A DNA stretch of 64,000 bases, from assembly GCA_037045265.1 (NCBI GenBank), contig JBAOHV010000019.1, positions 248,001-312,000 of the forward strand, given 5' to 3'. Positions 21,260 through 29,957 of this stretch are shown in pieces. The notes under the pieces were generated by a model. That model did no database searches. It was not told the origin of the DNA and saw nothing but the letters and a program-made list of their open reading frames with translations. Numbering within the stretch: position 1 is the stretch's first letter; every line of letters starts with the position of its first letter. Position numbers and translations under genes: made by a program. This DNA comes from JBAOHV01 sp037045265 (GTDB lineage: Bacteria > Actinomycetota > Acidimicrobiia > Acidimicrobiales > Microtrichaceae).

Positions 21260-22437
21260 GTAGTCGTCTCCAGGAAGTCGATCATCTGCGGGGCAAGCTG
21301 ATTGGTCTCGATCAGGAATCCGTCGTGTCCGTGCGGCGAGTCGATGTCGACCCAGACACTGTGGCCGTCGGCGGCGGTGATCGCGTCGTGGATCAGTCGC
21401 TGCTGGACCGGCGGGTAGAGCACGTCGCTGCGGACCGATGCCACGAGGACCGGCACGTCGATCCGGGCCAGAGCCCGCTGCAGACCACCGCGCCCACGAC
21501 CGACGTCGTGCAGGTCCATCGCCCGGTTCAGGTGCAGGTAGCTGTTCGCGTCAAAACGTCGGGCGAGCTTGTCGCCGTGGTAGTCGAGATAGCCCTCGAC
21601 GTCGAAGACAGGCTCCATCCGGAAGTCCATCTGGTCGAGCAGCGTCCGGTCGAAACGCTCGGTGAACACCTCGTCGCTGCGGTAGGTGACCTGTGCTGCC
21701 ATTCGAGCGACCCTGAGTCCGCGGTGGGGCCCCGTTCCAGGAGCGGCCCCGTAGTAGTCCCCGCCCCGGAACGCAGCATCGGCCAGGATCGCCGAGCGAC
21801 CGATGTGGCTCCACGCGATCTGCTGGGCGGAGGCCTGCGCGGCGGTCGACGCGAGCACCAGCGAGCGAAGCCGGTCGGGGAACATCACCGCCCATTCGAG
21901 TGCCTGCATTCCTCCCATGGAGCCACCGACCACGCATCGCCAACGCTCGATCCCGAGCTCGTCGGCGAGCGATGCCTGGGTGCGGACGCTGTCGCGGATG
22001 GTCACCACCGGAAAGGCAGAACCGAACGGTTCGCCCGTCCGGGGGTCGGTGGACGACGGTCCTGTCGACCCCTGGCACCCTCCGAGCACGTTGACGCATA
22101 CGACGAAGTCACGGTCCGTGTCGAGCGCCCGGCCGGAACCGATCAGTGCGTCCCACCAACCCGGGGTCGGGTGGCCGACACCTGACCGTCCGGCCGCGTG
22201 GGAGTCGCCGGTCAGAGCGTGACACACCAGCACCGCGTTGTCGCGGGCGGCGTTCAGCTCGCCCCAGGTCTCGTAGGCGACGTGGACCTCGGGCAGGAAC
22301 TCACCGCCCTCGAGCCGGAACGGGCGGCCGTGAGCCACCGTGTGGAATCGGCGTTGACCGACCGGGTCGCCGACCCGCCACGCGCCAGATGCCGGGATCG
22401 GCGTGGGGCGATCTGCATCGGTGGGGGTGGCGGTCAC
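21256..22437 (-). CDS. metX: Homoserine O-acetyltransferase
   Basis: Acetylates homoserine with acetyl-CoA, the first committed step of methionine synthesis. About 393 residues from a GTG at 22437; the longer open frame covers the riboswitch and is rejected. Alpha/beta-hydrolase fold: LVCHALTGDSHAAG, FVVCVNVLGGCQGSTGP, nucleophile elbow VVGGSMGGMQ and catalytic His in DSPHGHDGFLIE. The GGCQGSTGPSS block is characteristic of MetX. It is followed by the sulfhydrylase gene with a GTGA overlap, and preceded by an S-box riboswitch. Confidence 0.95.
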   Translation of the reverse strand: MTATPTDADRPTPIPASGAWRVGDPVGQRRFHTVAHGRPFRLEGGEFLPEVHVAYETWGELNAARDNAVLVCHALTGDSHAAGRSGVGHPTPGWWDALIGSGRALDTDRDFVVCVNVLGGCQGSTGPSSTDPRTGEPFGSAFPVVTIRDSVRTQASLADELGIERWRCVVGGSMGGMQALEWAVMFPDRLRSLVLASTAAQASAQQIAWSHIGRSAILADAAFRGGDYYGAAPGTGPHRGLRVARMAAQVTYRSDEVFTERFDRTLLDQMDFRMEPVFDVEGYLDYHGDKLARRFDANSYLHLNRAMDLHDVGRGRGGLQRALARIDVPVLVASVRSDVLYPPVQQRLIHDAITAADGHSVWVDIDSPHGHDGFLIETNQLAPQMIDFLETTT

Positions 22438-22494
22438 GTCGAGGTTGTCCTGGGCTGCAAGGCGGACCTGGCGAGAACCGACGCGTGGGACGGC

Positions 22495-22625
22495 CCCGAT
22501 GTGGGGCTCTCGGACACTTGGTTGCCGGCCGCTCGCGGCCTGCCACATCCCTGCCGGAGCAGGAAGGCACCTTGGGTGTCCGTCCCAGGTTGCCGGACCC
22601 CGAAGGGCCACTCCTGATGATCGAC
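22495..22625 (-). promoter_or_regulatory. SAM riboswitch (SAM-I/SAM-IV superfamily) before metX
   Basis: In the metX sense the leader reads ATCAGGAG, then a GGCCC-TTCG-GGGTC hairpin, then CCGGCAACC, a TGGG/CCCA hairpin and AAGGTGCC. These are the invariant S-box core elements in order. A CCTGC/GCAGG hairpin and GATG follow, the latter able to close P1 with CATC. The missing GAGGGACTGGCCC block argues for SAM-IV or the SAM-I/IV variant rather than classic SAM-I. A GGCCGC/GCGGCC hairpin near 22522-22541 may be the expression platform. High SAM would turn off metX-metZ. Confidence 0.83.
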
Positions 22626-22630
22626 CCATC

Positions 22631-24286
22631 CTAGCGTCGCGGCCGCCGGGTGGACCACCAGTCGACGACGGGGTGCCGAGCCGACAGGCCATGGGCCATG
22701 GTCATCGTCACGGCGAAGTCGTCGAGGAGGGAATCGACGGAGCGGTCGCCGGGCTCGGCCTGCTGCACCCGACGCGCCAGGTCCGCCCCGCTGGCCCACG
22801 CCTCCCGATCGAGCGGGAGCGGCACCTCGAGCAACGCCCGGGCCGACCAGCGCAGCGAGCCCGGCGAACGGCCCGAGCCCAGGTGCGCAAGAGCAGCGTG
22901 GGCAGCGACCGGGGGCGCCACCAGGGCAGCACCGAGGTGCCAGACATCCGGGTTCCGGTCGAGCGGTTCGACCGAGATCGTCGGGGTCACCGGCACCAGG
23001 TCACCGAGCGGGTCCACCACCGCTTCGAGCACCTTGGTCTGGGTCGCGACCAGCACCTTCGGGCGGCTCCGCCGCTCGACCCAGCCGGCGACCCGAGGCG
23101 AGCACTCGACCAGGACGCCATCGTCGAGCACCGGAGAGCTGACCCGGCGCCCACCGAGACGGTACGACCCGGCACCCCAGCCGAGCCTGAACGGGTCGAT
23201 CATGCCAACCGTCACCAGCCGCCGCTGCGCTCGGCCCGCCCGGTCGCCGATATCCGTCGCTGCTTCACTCTCCGTCGCTGCTTCGCAGAGGGCGTAGAAC
23301 TCGTCGCGGAACCCGGCCGTCGCCGTCGCGACGCTCCCCAGCGGCGCTCCAGCGAGCGCGCCGACCACCGGCACTCCGTGGATCGGCGCCAGCAGCTCCC
23401 CCCACCGGCCGGCAACACCGAGCTCGGCCTGCCAGCGCTGCTCACCGCTGCCGGTTCGCCACACGACCTCGGTCCGGGCGGTTCTCGGTGCGGCCATCGG
23501 TGACCCGGCGCGCCGCAGAACCGGTGCACAGACGTACACGTCGGCGTCGGCGAACGGCATGCCTTCGTGGACCCAGAGCGCGACGAGATCGCCGGTTCTG
23601 CACAGCGAGTCACGCAGATCCGAGGTGTCACGCGTCGACAGCACCGACTGGGGTTGCACGAGGGCCACCACACCACCGGGAGCGACCAGCTCCAGTCCGG
23701 CCGCAAGGAACAGAGCCGACTCGTCGGTGTAGGGGCCCATCGCAGGGAACCGCTGAGCCAGCACCGACCGGCGCGACGACGAACGCGTCGTACGACGGTC
23801 CAGCTGGCCCAGGAACGGCGGGTTGCCGATCACAAGGTCATGGCCTCCGGGCGGGCGGCCCGGCCAGGCTTCGGACCCGAGGAGCAACCCGTCCCCCTGA
23901 TGGATCCGCACCTGGTCCACCCCGACTCTGGCACCTCGGCCCCCAGCCCAGTCACTGAGCGCTCGTCGGGCCACTCCCACCGCGGCCTGGTCGGTGTCCA
24001 CTCCGCTGACCCGCTCGGTGACGACCTCGTCCGGGGGAACGCCCTCCGCAGCCAACCGGTCAGCCACGGCCAACAGGAAGGCTCCCCCGCCACAGCTCGG
24101 GTCGACGACCGAGCGGGGAATCCGGCCGAGTGCACCGAAGCTGATCCCACACAGATCCTCGGCGATCACGGCGGGCGTGTAGTGAACGCCCGCCGCGCGC
24201 CTGACCTCGACGGGGACACTCCGCTCGTAGGCGTCGACCCGCTCCCGGGCGGGGTCGATGCCACCTCGATCGTCGCCGTCGCTCAC
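22631..24286 (-). CDS. N6-adenine DNA methyltransferase, orphan
   Basis: 551 residues, intact. Order: GVHYTP (motif X-like, near residue 35), VVDPSCGGGAFLL (SAM-binding motif I, near 62) and DLVIGNPPFLGQL (catalytic NPPF motif IV, near 155). A large C-terminal target-recognition region follows. This N-terminal gamma-type layout is that of type IIG/Eco57I-like and related methylases, but no nuclease motif is visible and no restriction gene lies nearby. It is probably an orphan or protective methylase. It begins at GTG. Its 3' end abuts the metX riboswitch. Confidence 0.85.
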   Translation of the reverse strand: MSDGDDRGGIDPARERVDAYERSVPVEVRRAAGVHYTPAVIAEDLCGISFGALGRIPRSVVDPSCGGGAFLLAVADRLAAEGVPPDEVVTERVSGVDTDQAAVGVARRALSDWAGGRGARVGVDQVRIHQGDGLLLGSEAWPGRPPGGHDLVIGNPPFLGQLDRRTTRSSSRRSVLAQRFPAMGPYTDESALFLAAGLELVAPGGVVALVQPQSVLSTRDTSDLRDSLCRTGDLVALWVHEGMPFADADVYVCAPVLRRAGSPMAAPRTARTEVVWRTGSGEQRWQAELGVAGRWGELLAPIHGVPVVGALAGAPLGSVATATAGFRDEFYALCEAATESEAATDIGDRAGRAQRRLVTVGMIDPFRLGWGAGSYRLGGRRVSSPVLDDGVLVECSPRVAGWVERRSRPKVLVATQTKVLEAVVDPLGDLVPVTPTISVEPLDRNPDVWHLGAALVAPPVAAHAALAHLGSGRSPGSLRWSARALLEVPLPLDREAWASGADLARRVQQAEPGDRSVDSLLDDFAVTMTMAHGLSARHPVVDWWSTRRPRR

Positions 24287-24347
24287 CCCAGAACTGTGCC
24301 CCAGATCTCATGCCCCCGGTCTGGCCGCCGCCATTAGGGTCGTGTCG

Positions 24348-24869
24348 GTGAAGTGGACCGTCCATGGACGTAGACCCCTCTACGAGAGCAACTGGGTGTC
24401 GCTGTCGCTGGTCGACGTCGAGGTTCCCGGTGTGCGCCGCTACGAGCACCACGTCATCGAGGGGCCAGACGCTGCAGGTGTGCTCGTCGCCGACCCCGAC
24501 CGTGGGGTGCTGGCGATCTGGCGCCACAGGTTCCTCGCCGACGAGTGGACCTGGGAGATACCCGGGGGGATGGTCGACGCGGGCGAGACCCCTGAGCAGG
24601 CGGCCCGCCGCGAATGCGTCGAGGAGACCGGCTGGGAGCCAGGCGAGCTGCGACTCGTTCAGCGGTTCCGGCCGATCGCCGGTCAGTCGACCCAGACGTT
24701 CTGGTTGTTCGCCTCGGACCGGGCGACACGGGTCGGCGAACCCTCGACCGAGGAGGTCGATCGGGTCGCGTGGCTGGACGACGCCTCCGTGCGAGGGATC
24801 CAGCAACGCAACGAGTCGCTCGACGGGTTGAGCGTTATCGCCTTCCTGCACCACCTGGGCAGCCGCTGA
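24348..24869 (+). CDS. Nudix hydrolase (ADP-ribose pyrophosphatase-like)
   Basis: About 173 residues from a GTG at 24348 (or 24342). The Nudix box is GGMVDAGETPEQAARRECVE followed by ETGWEP, a full Gx5Ex7REUxEExGU match. The segment RRYEHHVIE before it and the overall length resemble ADP-ribose or related nucleoside-diphosphate hydrolases. It is divergent from the methylase (61 nt between the starts) and convergent with the DEAD-box helicase. Confidence 0.85.
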   Translation: MKWTVHGRRPLYESNWVSLSLVDVEVPGVRRYEHHVIEGPDAAGVLVADPDRGVLAIWRHRFLADEWTWEIPGGMVDAGETPEQAARRECVEETGWEPGELRLVQRFRPIAGQSTQTFWLFASDRATRVGEPSTEEVDRVAWLDDASVRGIQQRNESLDGLSVIAFLHHLGSR

Positions 24870-24878
24870 TCGGCTGCT

Positions 24879-24917
24879 CGGTCGGGCCGAGCGGTCGGGC
24901 CGAGCGGTCGGGCCGAG
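24879..24917. repeat. Three tandem 13-bp repeats between convergent genes
   Basis: The unit CGGTCGGGCCGAG is repeated three times exactly. It sits between the stop of the Nudix gene and the stop of the DEAD-box helicase. Each unit together with the flanking CTCG can fold back weakly (CTCG / CGAG), so it may work as a transcription barrier. Confidence 0.8.
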
Positions 24918-24927
24918 CGGACCCAGC

Positions 24928-26088
24928 TCAGTCCGACGTCGGTTCCCAGGCCGCCAGGTCCGCCAGACGCGGGTCGTTGGAGAACATCTCGACGATCGGC
25001 AGGTCGAGCCCCAGTCGCTTCTGGAGCCGCTTCACCTCGAGCTCCTGGTTCCAGAGCACGAGCGACACGACCAGGCCCGACTCGCCGGCACGGGCAGTGC
25101 GGCCCGAGCGGTGCAGGTAGGTCTTGTGGTCGTTCGGCGGGTCGTAGTGGATCACGACATCGACCTCGTCGACGTGGATGCCGCGCGCGGCGACGTCGGT
25201 CGCCACCAGGACCTTCAGCTTGCCGGACGAGAAGTTGTGCAAGGCCTTCTCACGCAGGTTCTGGCGCAGATCGCCGTGGATCGCCGCGGCTGCCACGTCG
25301 AGCTCCTGGAGCTTGGCCGCCAGGCGGTCTGCTCCGTGCTTGGTATTGGTGAACACCATCGTCCTGTCGCTGTTGCCAGCGATCGTCGCGACCACCCGGG
25401 CCTTGTCCATCTCGTGGACGGTCAGGAACCGATGGGTCATCTGCTCGACGGTCACACCCTTCGACTCGACCTCGTGGCGTGCCGGTTCGTGCTGATAGCG
25501 ACGCACGAGGCTGTCGACGACACCATCGAGCGTCGCCGAGAAGAGCAGCGTCTGGTGGGTTCCCTCGACGTTGCGCAGGATCCACTCGACCTGGGGCAGG
25601 AAGCCCATGTCGGCCATGCGGTCGGCCTCGTCGATCACCACGTGGCGCACGTCCGCCACCGAGAGGTCACCACGCTCGATCAGGTCGATCGCCCTGCCGG
25701 GAGTGCAGACCGCCAGGTCGACTCCGGTCTTGAGGGCCTTGATCTGCTTGTCGATCGGGTCACCGCCGTAGATCGCGGCGATCCTCACTCCTCGTGAATG
25801 TGCCAGCGGCAGAAGCTCGTCACGGACCTGCGTGGCGAGCTCGCGGGTCGGTACCAGCGCCAGGCCGGTGGGGCGCCCCGGTTGGGCGCGCGGAAGGATC
25901 TGGAGGAGCGGTACACCGAACGCGAGGGTCTTGCCCGATCCGGTCTTGGCCTTCCCGCAGACGTCCCTACCCGCGAGGATGTCGGGGATGGTCATCTCCT
26001 GGATCGCGAAGGCGCTGTCGATCCCTCGCTCGGAGAGGGCGTGGGACAGGTCGTCGGCCACACCGAGCTTCTGGAAGGTTGTGGTCAT
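24928..26088 (-). CDS. DEAD-box RNA helicase
   Basis: About 386 residues from the ATG at 26088 (MTTTFQKLG); the longer open frame upstream overlaps a divergent gene and is rejected. Motifs in order: Q motif FAIQEMTIPDIL, Walker A AKTGSGKT, PTRELA, TPGR, VIDEADRMADMGF, SAT, RGIHV and HRSGRTAR. It has the compact two-RecA-domain core with almost no C-terminal extension, as in RhlE-like cold-shock helicases. It probably remodels RNA in ribosome assembly or decay. The start is 75 nt from that of the serine hydrolase, divergent. Confidence 0.92.
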   Translation of the reverse strand: MTTTFQKLGVADDLSHALSERGIDSAFAIQEMTIPDILAGRDVCGKAKTGSGKTLAFGVPLLQILPRAQPGRPTGLALVPTRELATQVRDELLPLAHSRGVRIAAIYGGDPIDKQIKALKTGVDLAVCTPGRAIDLIERGDLSVADVRHVVIDEADRMADMGFLPQVEWILRNVEGTHQTLLFSATLDGVVDSLVRRYQHEPARHEVESKGVTVEQMTHRFLTVHEMDKARVVATIAGNSDRTMVFTNTKHGADRLAAKLQELDVAAAAIHGDLRQNLREKALHNFSSGKLKVLVATDVAARGIHVDEVDVVIHYDPPNDHKTYLHRSGRTARAGESGLVVSLVLWNQELEVKRLQKRLGLDLPIVEMFSNDPRLADLAAWEPTSD

Positions 26089-26163
26089 GTATGCATCTGC
26101 AATTCCATCTGCCCACCAGCGTACCGGCCACCTGCGTCCGGCCCGGAATCGCCGCGCCGCGCC

Positions 26164-27009
26164 ATGAGCTCCGAGGACCCGGAGGGCGCCCCCCTGACCG
26201 GCGAGCCGCTGGCACTGGTCGACCGTTGGGGATCGACCGACGCCGCCAGCGCCGCGGTGGGTGCCGACGGCGGTGTGCACCGCCACGGCGACACCACGAG
26301 GATCCAGCGCGTGGCCTCGATCACCAAGCTGTGCACCGCCTGGGCCGCGCTGGTCGCGTCCGAGGAAGGTGCGTTGAGCCTGGACGATCCGCTCGGACAG
26401 CCGGGCTCGACCGTGCGCCATGTGCTCAGCCACGCGAGCGGACTGGACTTCGATACCGACGCGGTCATCGCAGCACCGGCAGCACGGCGCATCTACTCCA
26501 ACACCGGGTACGAATTGATCGCCTCGCACATCGAGAGGGTCAGCGGAATCCCGTTCCCCGAGTACCTCGAAGAGGCGGTCCTGGAACCGCTCGGCATGTC
26601 CACAGCGGAGCTCCGCGGTTCGGCAGCCAAGGACCTCTGGTGCTCCATCGAAGACCTGCTGCTGCTCGCCCGCGAGCTCGCACAGACTCGTCTGTTGCAT
26701 CCCGACACCGCTGCTGACGCCCGACGGAGCCAGTTCCCCGATCTGGCCGGGGTCCTGCCCGGGTGGGGGCGACAGGACCCGTGCTCGTGGGGTCTGGGCC
26801 CCGAGCTTGCGGGCACCAAGTCGCCTCACTGGACAGGGTCCACCTCGTCGCCCGGCACCTACGGCCACTTCGGTGGCAGCGGGACGATGCTCTGGATCGA
26901 CCCCGCTGCCGAGGTCACCTGCGTAGCGGTCTGTGACCGGGATTTCGGCGAATGGGCGGTGACCGCCTGGCCGCCGTTCTCGGACGCCGTGCGAGCCACC
27001 TACTCCTGA
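26164..27009 (+). CDS. Serine hydrolase, beta-lactamase/class C family
   Basis: 281 residues from the ATG at 26164. The S-x-x-K catalytic motif is in RVASITKLCTAW (near residue 55), the Y-x-N motif in RIYSNTGYELI, and HFGGSG occupies the KTG-box position. No signal peptide is seen, so it is probably a cytoplasmic esterase or peptidase of the AmpC-like fold rather than a resistance enzyme. Intact. Its 3' end overlaps the convergent lgt gene by 10 nt. Confidence 0.86.
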   Translation: MSSEDPEGAPLTGEPLALVDRWGSTDAASAAVGADGGVHRHGDTTRIQRVASITKLCTAWAALVASEEGALSLDDPLGQPGSTVRHVLSHASGLDFDTDAVIAAPAARRIYSNTGYELIASHIERVSGIPFPEYLEEAVLEPLGMSTAELRGSAAKDLWCSIEDLLLLARELAQTRLLHPDTAADARRSQFPDLAGVLPGWGRQDPCSWGLGPELAGTKSPHWTGSTSSPGTYGHFGGSGTMLWIDPAAEVTCVAVCDRDFGEWAVTAWPPFSDAVRATYS

Positions 27010-27941
27010 GCCGACTCGGTGTCCTTAGCGTCGGAAGGCCCCTCCTGGATGGACCCCTCCTCGGCGGTGCTGACTGCTGTGCCTGCGGTTGGCCTGCCGA
27101 CGTTCGCCAAGGGGTCTCCCCCATCGCGAAGCTCCGCCGTCGCAGCCCTGTCGACAGGTGCTCCGCGCCAGAACAGCCACAGCAGTCCGCCGAAGATCGC
27201 TACCAGCGAGATCCAGGTGTTCACCCGGAAGCCCAAGATCTCGGTGGCCGTGTCGATCCGCAGCGACTCGACCCACAACCGGCCGAGGCCGTAGCCGACG
27301 ACGTACACCGCCAGCCAGCGTCCAGGACGCAGCACCCACCGTCGGCCGGCGGCGATGATCAGACCGGCAAGTGCCAGGTTCCACAACGCCTCGTACAGGA
27401 AGGTCGGATGGAACGTCGTCCCGGGTGGGTAGCCTTCGGGGAAGTCGATGCGCAGCGCCCACGGAAGATCGCTTGGGCGACCGTACAGCTCCTGGTTGAA
27501 CCAGTTGCCGAGCCGTCCGATGGCCTGGGCGACCGGGATCGCCGGAGCCGCCGAGTCGGCCACGTGACGCCAGTCGATCCGCAGCCGCCGGCACATCAGA
27601 ACGCCTGCGGCCGTGCCCAGCAGCACCCCGCCGGGGATCCCGAGCCCGCCCTTCCAGATCAGGAATGCGTCCGGTGCCCAACGACCATCCGAGTAGAGGC
27701 GGCTCCAGTCGGTGATCACGTGGTACAGCCGTGCACCCACCAGCCCCGCAGGAACCGCCACCAGGGCGATGGTGGTGATGTCCTCGGGGTCGCCTCCACG
27801 AGCAGCCCAACGACGACGGGCGATGCTGACCGCTGCCAGGACACCCAGAGCAATGCACAACCCGTAGAAGCGGAAGTTCAGTGGCCCGAGCTCCAGCGAG
27901 TTGCTCGTCGGGCTCGGCAGGGCGGCTAGCAGTTGGCGCAT
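27000..27941 (-). CDS. lgt: Prolipoprotein diacylglyceryl transferase
   Basis: Transfers diacylglycerol from phosphatidylglycerol to the lipobox cysteine of prolipoproteins in the membrane. About 313 residues from the ATG at 27941, with about seven membrane segments. The Lgt signature GRLGNWFNQELYGRPSDLPW is present, as is the catalytic-region histidine in RLYHVITDW. A ~60-residue Glu/Asp-rich cytoplasmic tail follows, common in actinobacteria. The gene directly upstream encodes a lipoprotein (lipobox LVAGC), a natural substrate; the gap is about 20 nt. Confidence 0.95.
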   Translation of the reverse strand: MRQLLAALPSPTSNSLELGPLNFRFYGLCIALGVLAAVSIARRRWAARGGDPEDITTIALVAVPAGLVGARLYHVITDWSRLYSDGRWAPDAFLIWKGGLGIPGGVLLGTAAGVLMCRRLRIDWRHVADSAAPAIPVAQAIGRLGNWFNQELYGRPSDLPWALRIDFPEGYPPGTTFHPTFLYEALWNLALAGLIIAAGRRWVLRPGRWLAVYVVGYGLGRLWVESLRIDTATEILGFRVNTWISLVAIFGGLLWLFWRGAPVDRAATAELRDGGDPLANVGRPTAGTAVSTAEEGSIQEGPSDAKDTESAQE

Positions 27942-27961
27942 GAGGCTCGTCAGGTCCTGGC

Positions 27962-28708
27962 TCAGGGAGTGGTCGTGGAGGGGGCCGTCGTCGAGGGCAA
28001 CTGGTCGGCGAGGTAGGGCGAACCTGGCGTCCCTGACGGGGCGTCGGCGTTGAGGACGGTGGCGCCGCCGGGCAGGGTCAAGCCGTCCCAACGGAACGCA
28101 CCCTCCGGTACGCAGATCACCGACTGGTCGAGCAGCGCGCTGGCCAACGCCGAATCGTCGGCAAAGGGGTCGACCGCCCGACCGAACGAGATCGCCACCA
28201 CGAACGGTCGCAGCTGCCCGCGTTGGTCCAGCCCGTCGGCCAAGCAGGTCGCGACGTTCGAACGGATGCGTCCATCACCGAAGAACATCGCCGCCACGGC
28301 CTCGGCCATGTCCACACAACCCTCGACTGCATCGACGACCCGACCGCGCTCGTCGTCGCTGAGCCCGATGTCGTTGAGCGACGAGCCGGCCGCGCCCGGG
28401 CGGTAGCCCAGTTCGTTCAGGCGACGCTCACCTAGGTCGTCGACGATCGACTCGGCTGCGCAGGTCGCCTCGGCGGTGGGAACCGACCAGAACGACGCGT
28501 CGTCGGGCCGGTGGGTCAGGTCATAGACGATGCCTCCCACGAGCAGGCCACGAGAAGCCGCTTCACCGTCGGGGAACGACGGCACGCTCAGGCCGGGTCT
28601 TTCGACATCGGCCCCGTCGCTCACCGCCGAGGTAGGGCCACGATCCGCGCACCCAGCGACGAGCACCGCAAGCGCAGCTATCGCTGCGAACACCACCCGG
28701 ACCTGCAC
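27962..28708 (-). CDS. Hypothetical lipoprotein
   Basis: About 248 residues from a GTG at 28708, chosen because the signal VRVVFAAIAALAVLVAGC then starts the protein; a TTG at 28771 overlapping the previous stop is the alternative. The lipobox LVAGC is clear. The mature part is acidic with four spaced cysteines and ends in a Ser/Thr/Pro tail. I recognise no family. Sits between a glycosyltransferase-like gene and lgt on one strand. Confidence 0.75.
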   Translation of the reverse strand: MQVRVVFAAIAALAVLVAGCADRGPTSAVSDGADVERPGLSVPSFPDGEAASRGLLVGGIVYDLTHRPDDASFWSVPTAEATCAAESIVDDLGERRLNELGYRPGAAGSSLNDIGLSDDERGRVVDAVEGCVDMAEAVAAMFFGDGRIRSNVATCLADGLDQRGQLRPFVVAISFGRAVDPFADDSALASALLDQSVICVPEGAFRWDGLTLPGGATVLNADAPSGTPGSPYLADQLPSTTAPSTTTP

Positions 28709-28767
28709 CAGGTGGAGGGTAGTGCGGTGTGGACCACCGGCCGTGTCGGCCCGGTGCGTGCCGGCGC

Positions 28768-29349
28768 TCAACCCGACTCACCTGGGCCGGCTCCACCGAG
28801 CACGAAGTCGATCAGGCGATTCCATGCGGCGCCATCGGGGTGTGGCGGTGCCCCGATGGTCGGGATCACAGAGATGGAGGGTTCGGCGCGGGTCCTCACG
28901 CTCACGGAGTCGGCAACTGTCTGGTCTGGCACCAGCACGATCCGAGCGGAGTCGAGCACCCGCGTCACGAAGCTCCACCTCGATCGGCCCGGCGCGATCG
29001 GCTCCCACAGCGCGGCGATGACCGGTACGGCGCCGGGCAGACGACCCGGCAAAGTAGCGAAGGTCAATGACCGCTCACCGTGGAGCACGACCAGGTCCGC
29101 CCAGCGAGACTCGAGTTTCACCTGGCCGGCAGCGGCGAGCGACCGACGAGCCGGTGCCAGGGCCGGGACGTCGCGTTCGAGCCCGCCCGTGCGCCCGGGG
29201 GCCAGCGCGAGCGTGCGGACCTCTCGACCAGCCGCTGCGAGTCGATGATGGAGATCGAGCGCTGCGAGGTTGGCCACCGAGGAATCGGTGTCACCCACCA
29301 CTTGGAGGATCCTCGCAGGTTCCTCTGAGCCGGGCGCTGGACCCGCCAC
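28768..29349 (-). CDS. Glycosyltransferase-4-like N-terminal domain protein
   Basis: 193 residues, intact. ARILQVVGDTDSSVANLAALDLHHRL is shortened here to its features: a Rossmann start strand followed by a helix, as in the N-terminal half of GT-B glycosyltransferases. It then reads ADLVVLHGERS and ends near SISVIPTIGAPP, where the family's second Rossmann domain would begin but is absent. It may be a free-standing or degenerate acceptor-domain protein. Starts at a GTG one base after the carD stop. Confidence 0.6.
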   Translation of the reverse strand: MAGPAPGSEEPARILQVVGDTDSSVANLAALDLHHRLAAAGREVRTLALAPGRTGGLERDVPALAPARRSLAAAGQVKLESRWADLVVLHGERSLTFATLPGRLPGAVPVIAALWEPIAPGRSRWSFVTRVLDSARIVLVPDQTVADSVSVRTRAEPSISVIPTIGAPPHPDGAAWNRLIDFVLGGAGPGESG

Positions 29350-29838
29350 TCAGTCGACAGGGGCGAGCTGGGCCTCGACCTTGGCGAGCGCTTCTTCCTC
29401 GGACACGTCGAGGGCGAAGCTGAGCTCGGACACGAGCACGCTACGAGCCTTGACGAACATGGACTTCTCGCCGGCGGACAGTCCCTTGGACTGGTCGCGC
29501 AGTGCCAGGTTCCGCACGACCTCGGCCACCTGGTAGACGTCGCCCGACTTGAGCTTCTCCTGGTGGTTCTTGAAGCGCCTGCTCCAGTTGGCGGGCTCGC
29601 GGATGTCCTTCTTGCCGAGCAACTCGAAGAGGTCCTCGACCTCCTCGGACCCGATCGGCGGGCGCATTCCCACGTCGTCCGCCTTGTCGACCGGCACCGA
29701 GAGGGTCAGCTCGCCGTGGGCCATCTCGAGAACCAGGTACTCGAGGGTCTGGCCGTCCATCTTGCGCTTGACACGCTTGACGATCACGGCTGCGCCGTGA
29801 TGCGGGTAGACCACGCGGTCGCCGACGTCGAATGCCAC
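29350..29838 (-). CDS. carD: CarD-family RNA-polymerase-binding transcription regulator
   Basis: 162 residues from a GTG at 29838, exactly the length of mycobacterial CarD. The N-terminal RNAP-interaction (Tudor-like) domain is VAFDVGDRVVYPHHGAAVI. The C-terminal helical DNA-minor-groove domain carries the conserved tryptophan in REPANWSRRFKNHQEKL. CarD binds the beta subunit and stabilises open complexes at rRNA and other promoters. It is followed without a gap by the glycosyltransferase-like gene. Confidence 0.95.
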   Translation of the reverse strand: MAFDVGDRVVYPHHGAAVIVKRVKRKMDGQTLEYLVLEMAHGELTLSVPVDKADDVGMRPPIGSEEVEDLFELLGKKDIREPANWSRRFKNHQEKLKSGDVYQVAEVVRNLALRDQSKGLSAGEKSMFVKARSVLVSELSFALDVSEEEALAKVEAQLAPVD

Positions 29839-29875
29839 GGATTGTCCCTCACAGGTCGGTCGGGTGGGCCGGACT

Positions 29876-29892
29876 ATCACCGGAGCGGTGAT
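29876..29892. promoter_or_regulatory. Inverted repeat upstream of carD
   Basis: The arms ATCACCG and CGGTGAT around GAG lie 38 nt before the carD start. The position suits an operator or leader hairpin; no matching regulator is known to me. Confidence 0.35.
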
Positions 29893-29957
29893 CGAAGGGC
29901 CGGAACGGACGTGACATGGTAGCAGACGGGAGCTTCTGCACTCCTCTGTGCCCACGG

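Noticed and set aside
22438..22692. N-terminal extension of MetX
   Set aside because: The extension lies over the SAM riboswitch and has no MetX similarity.
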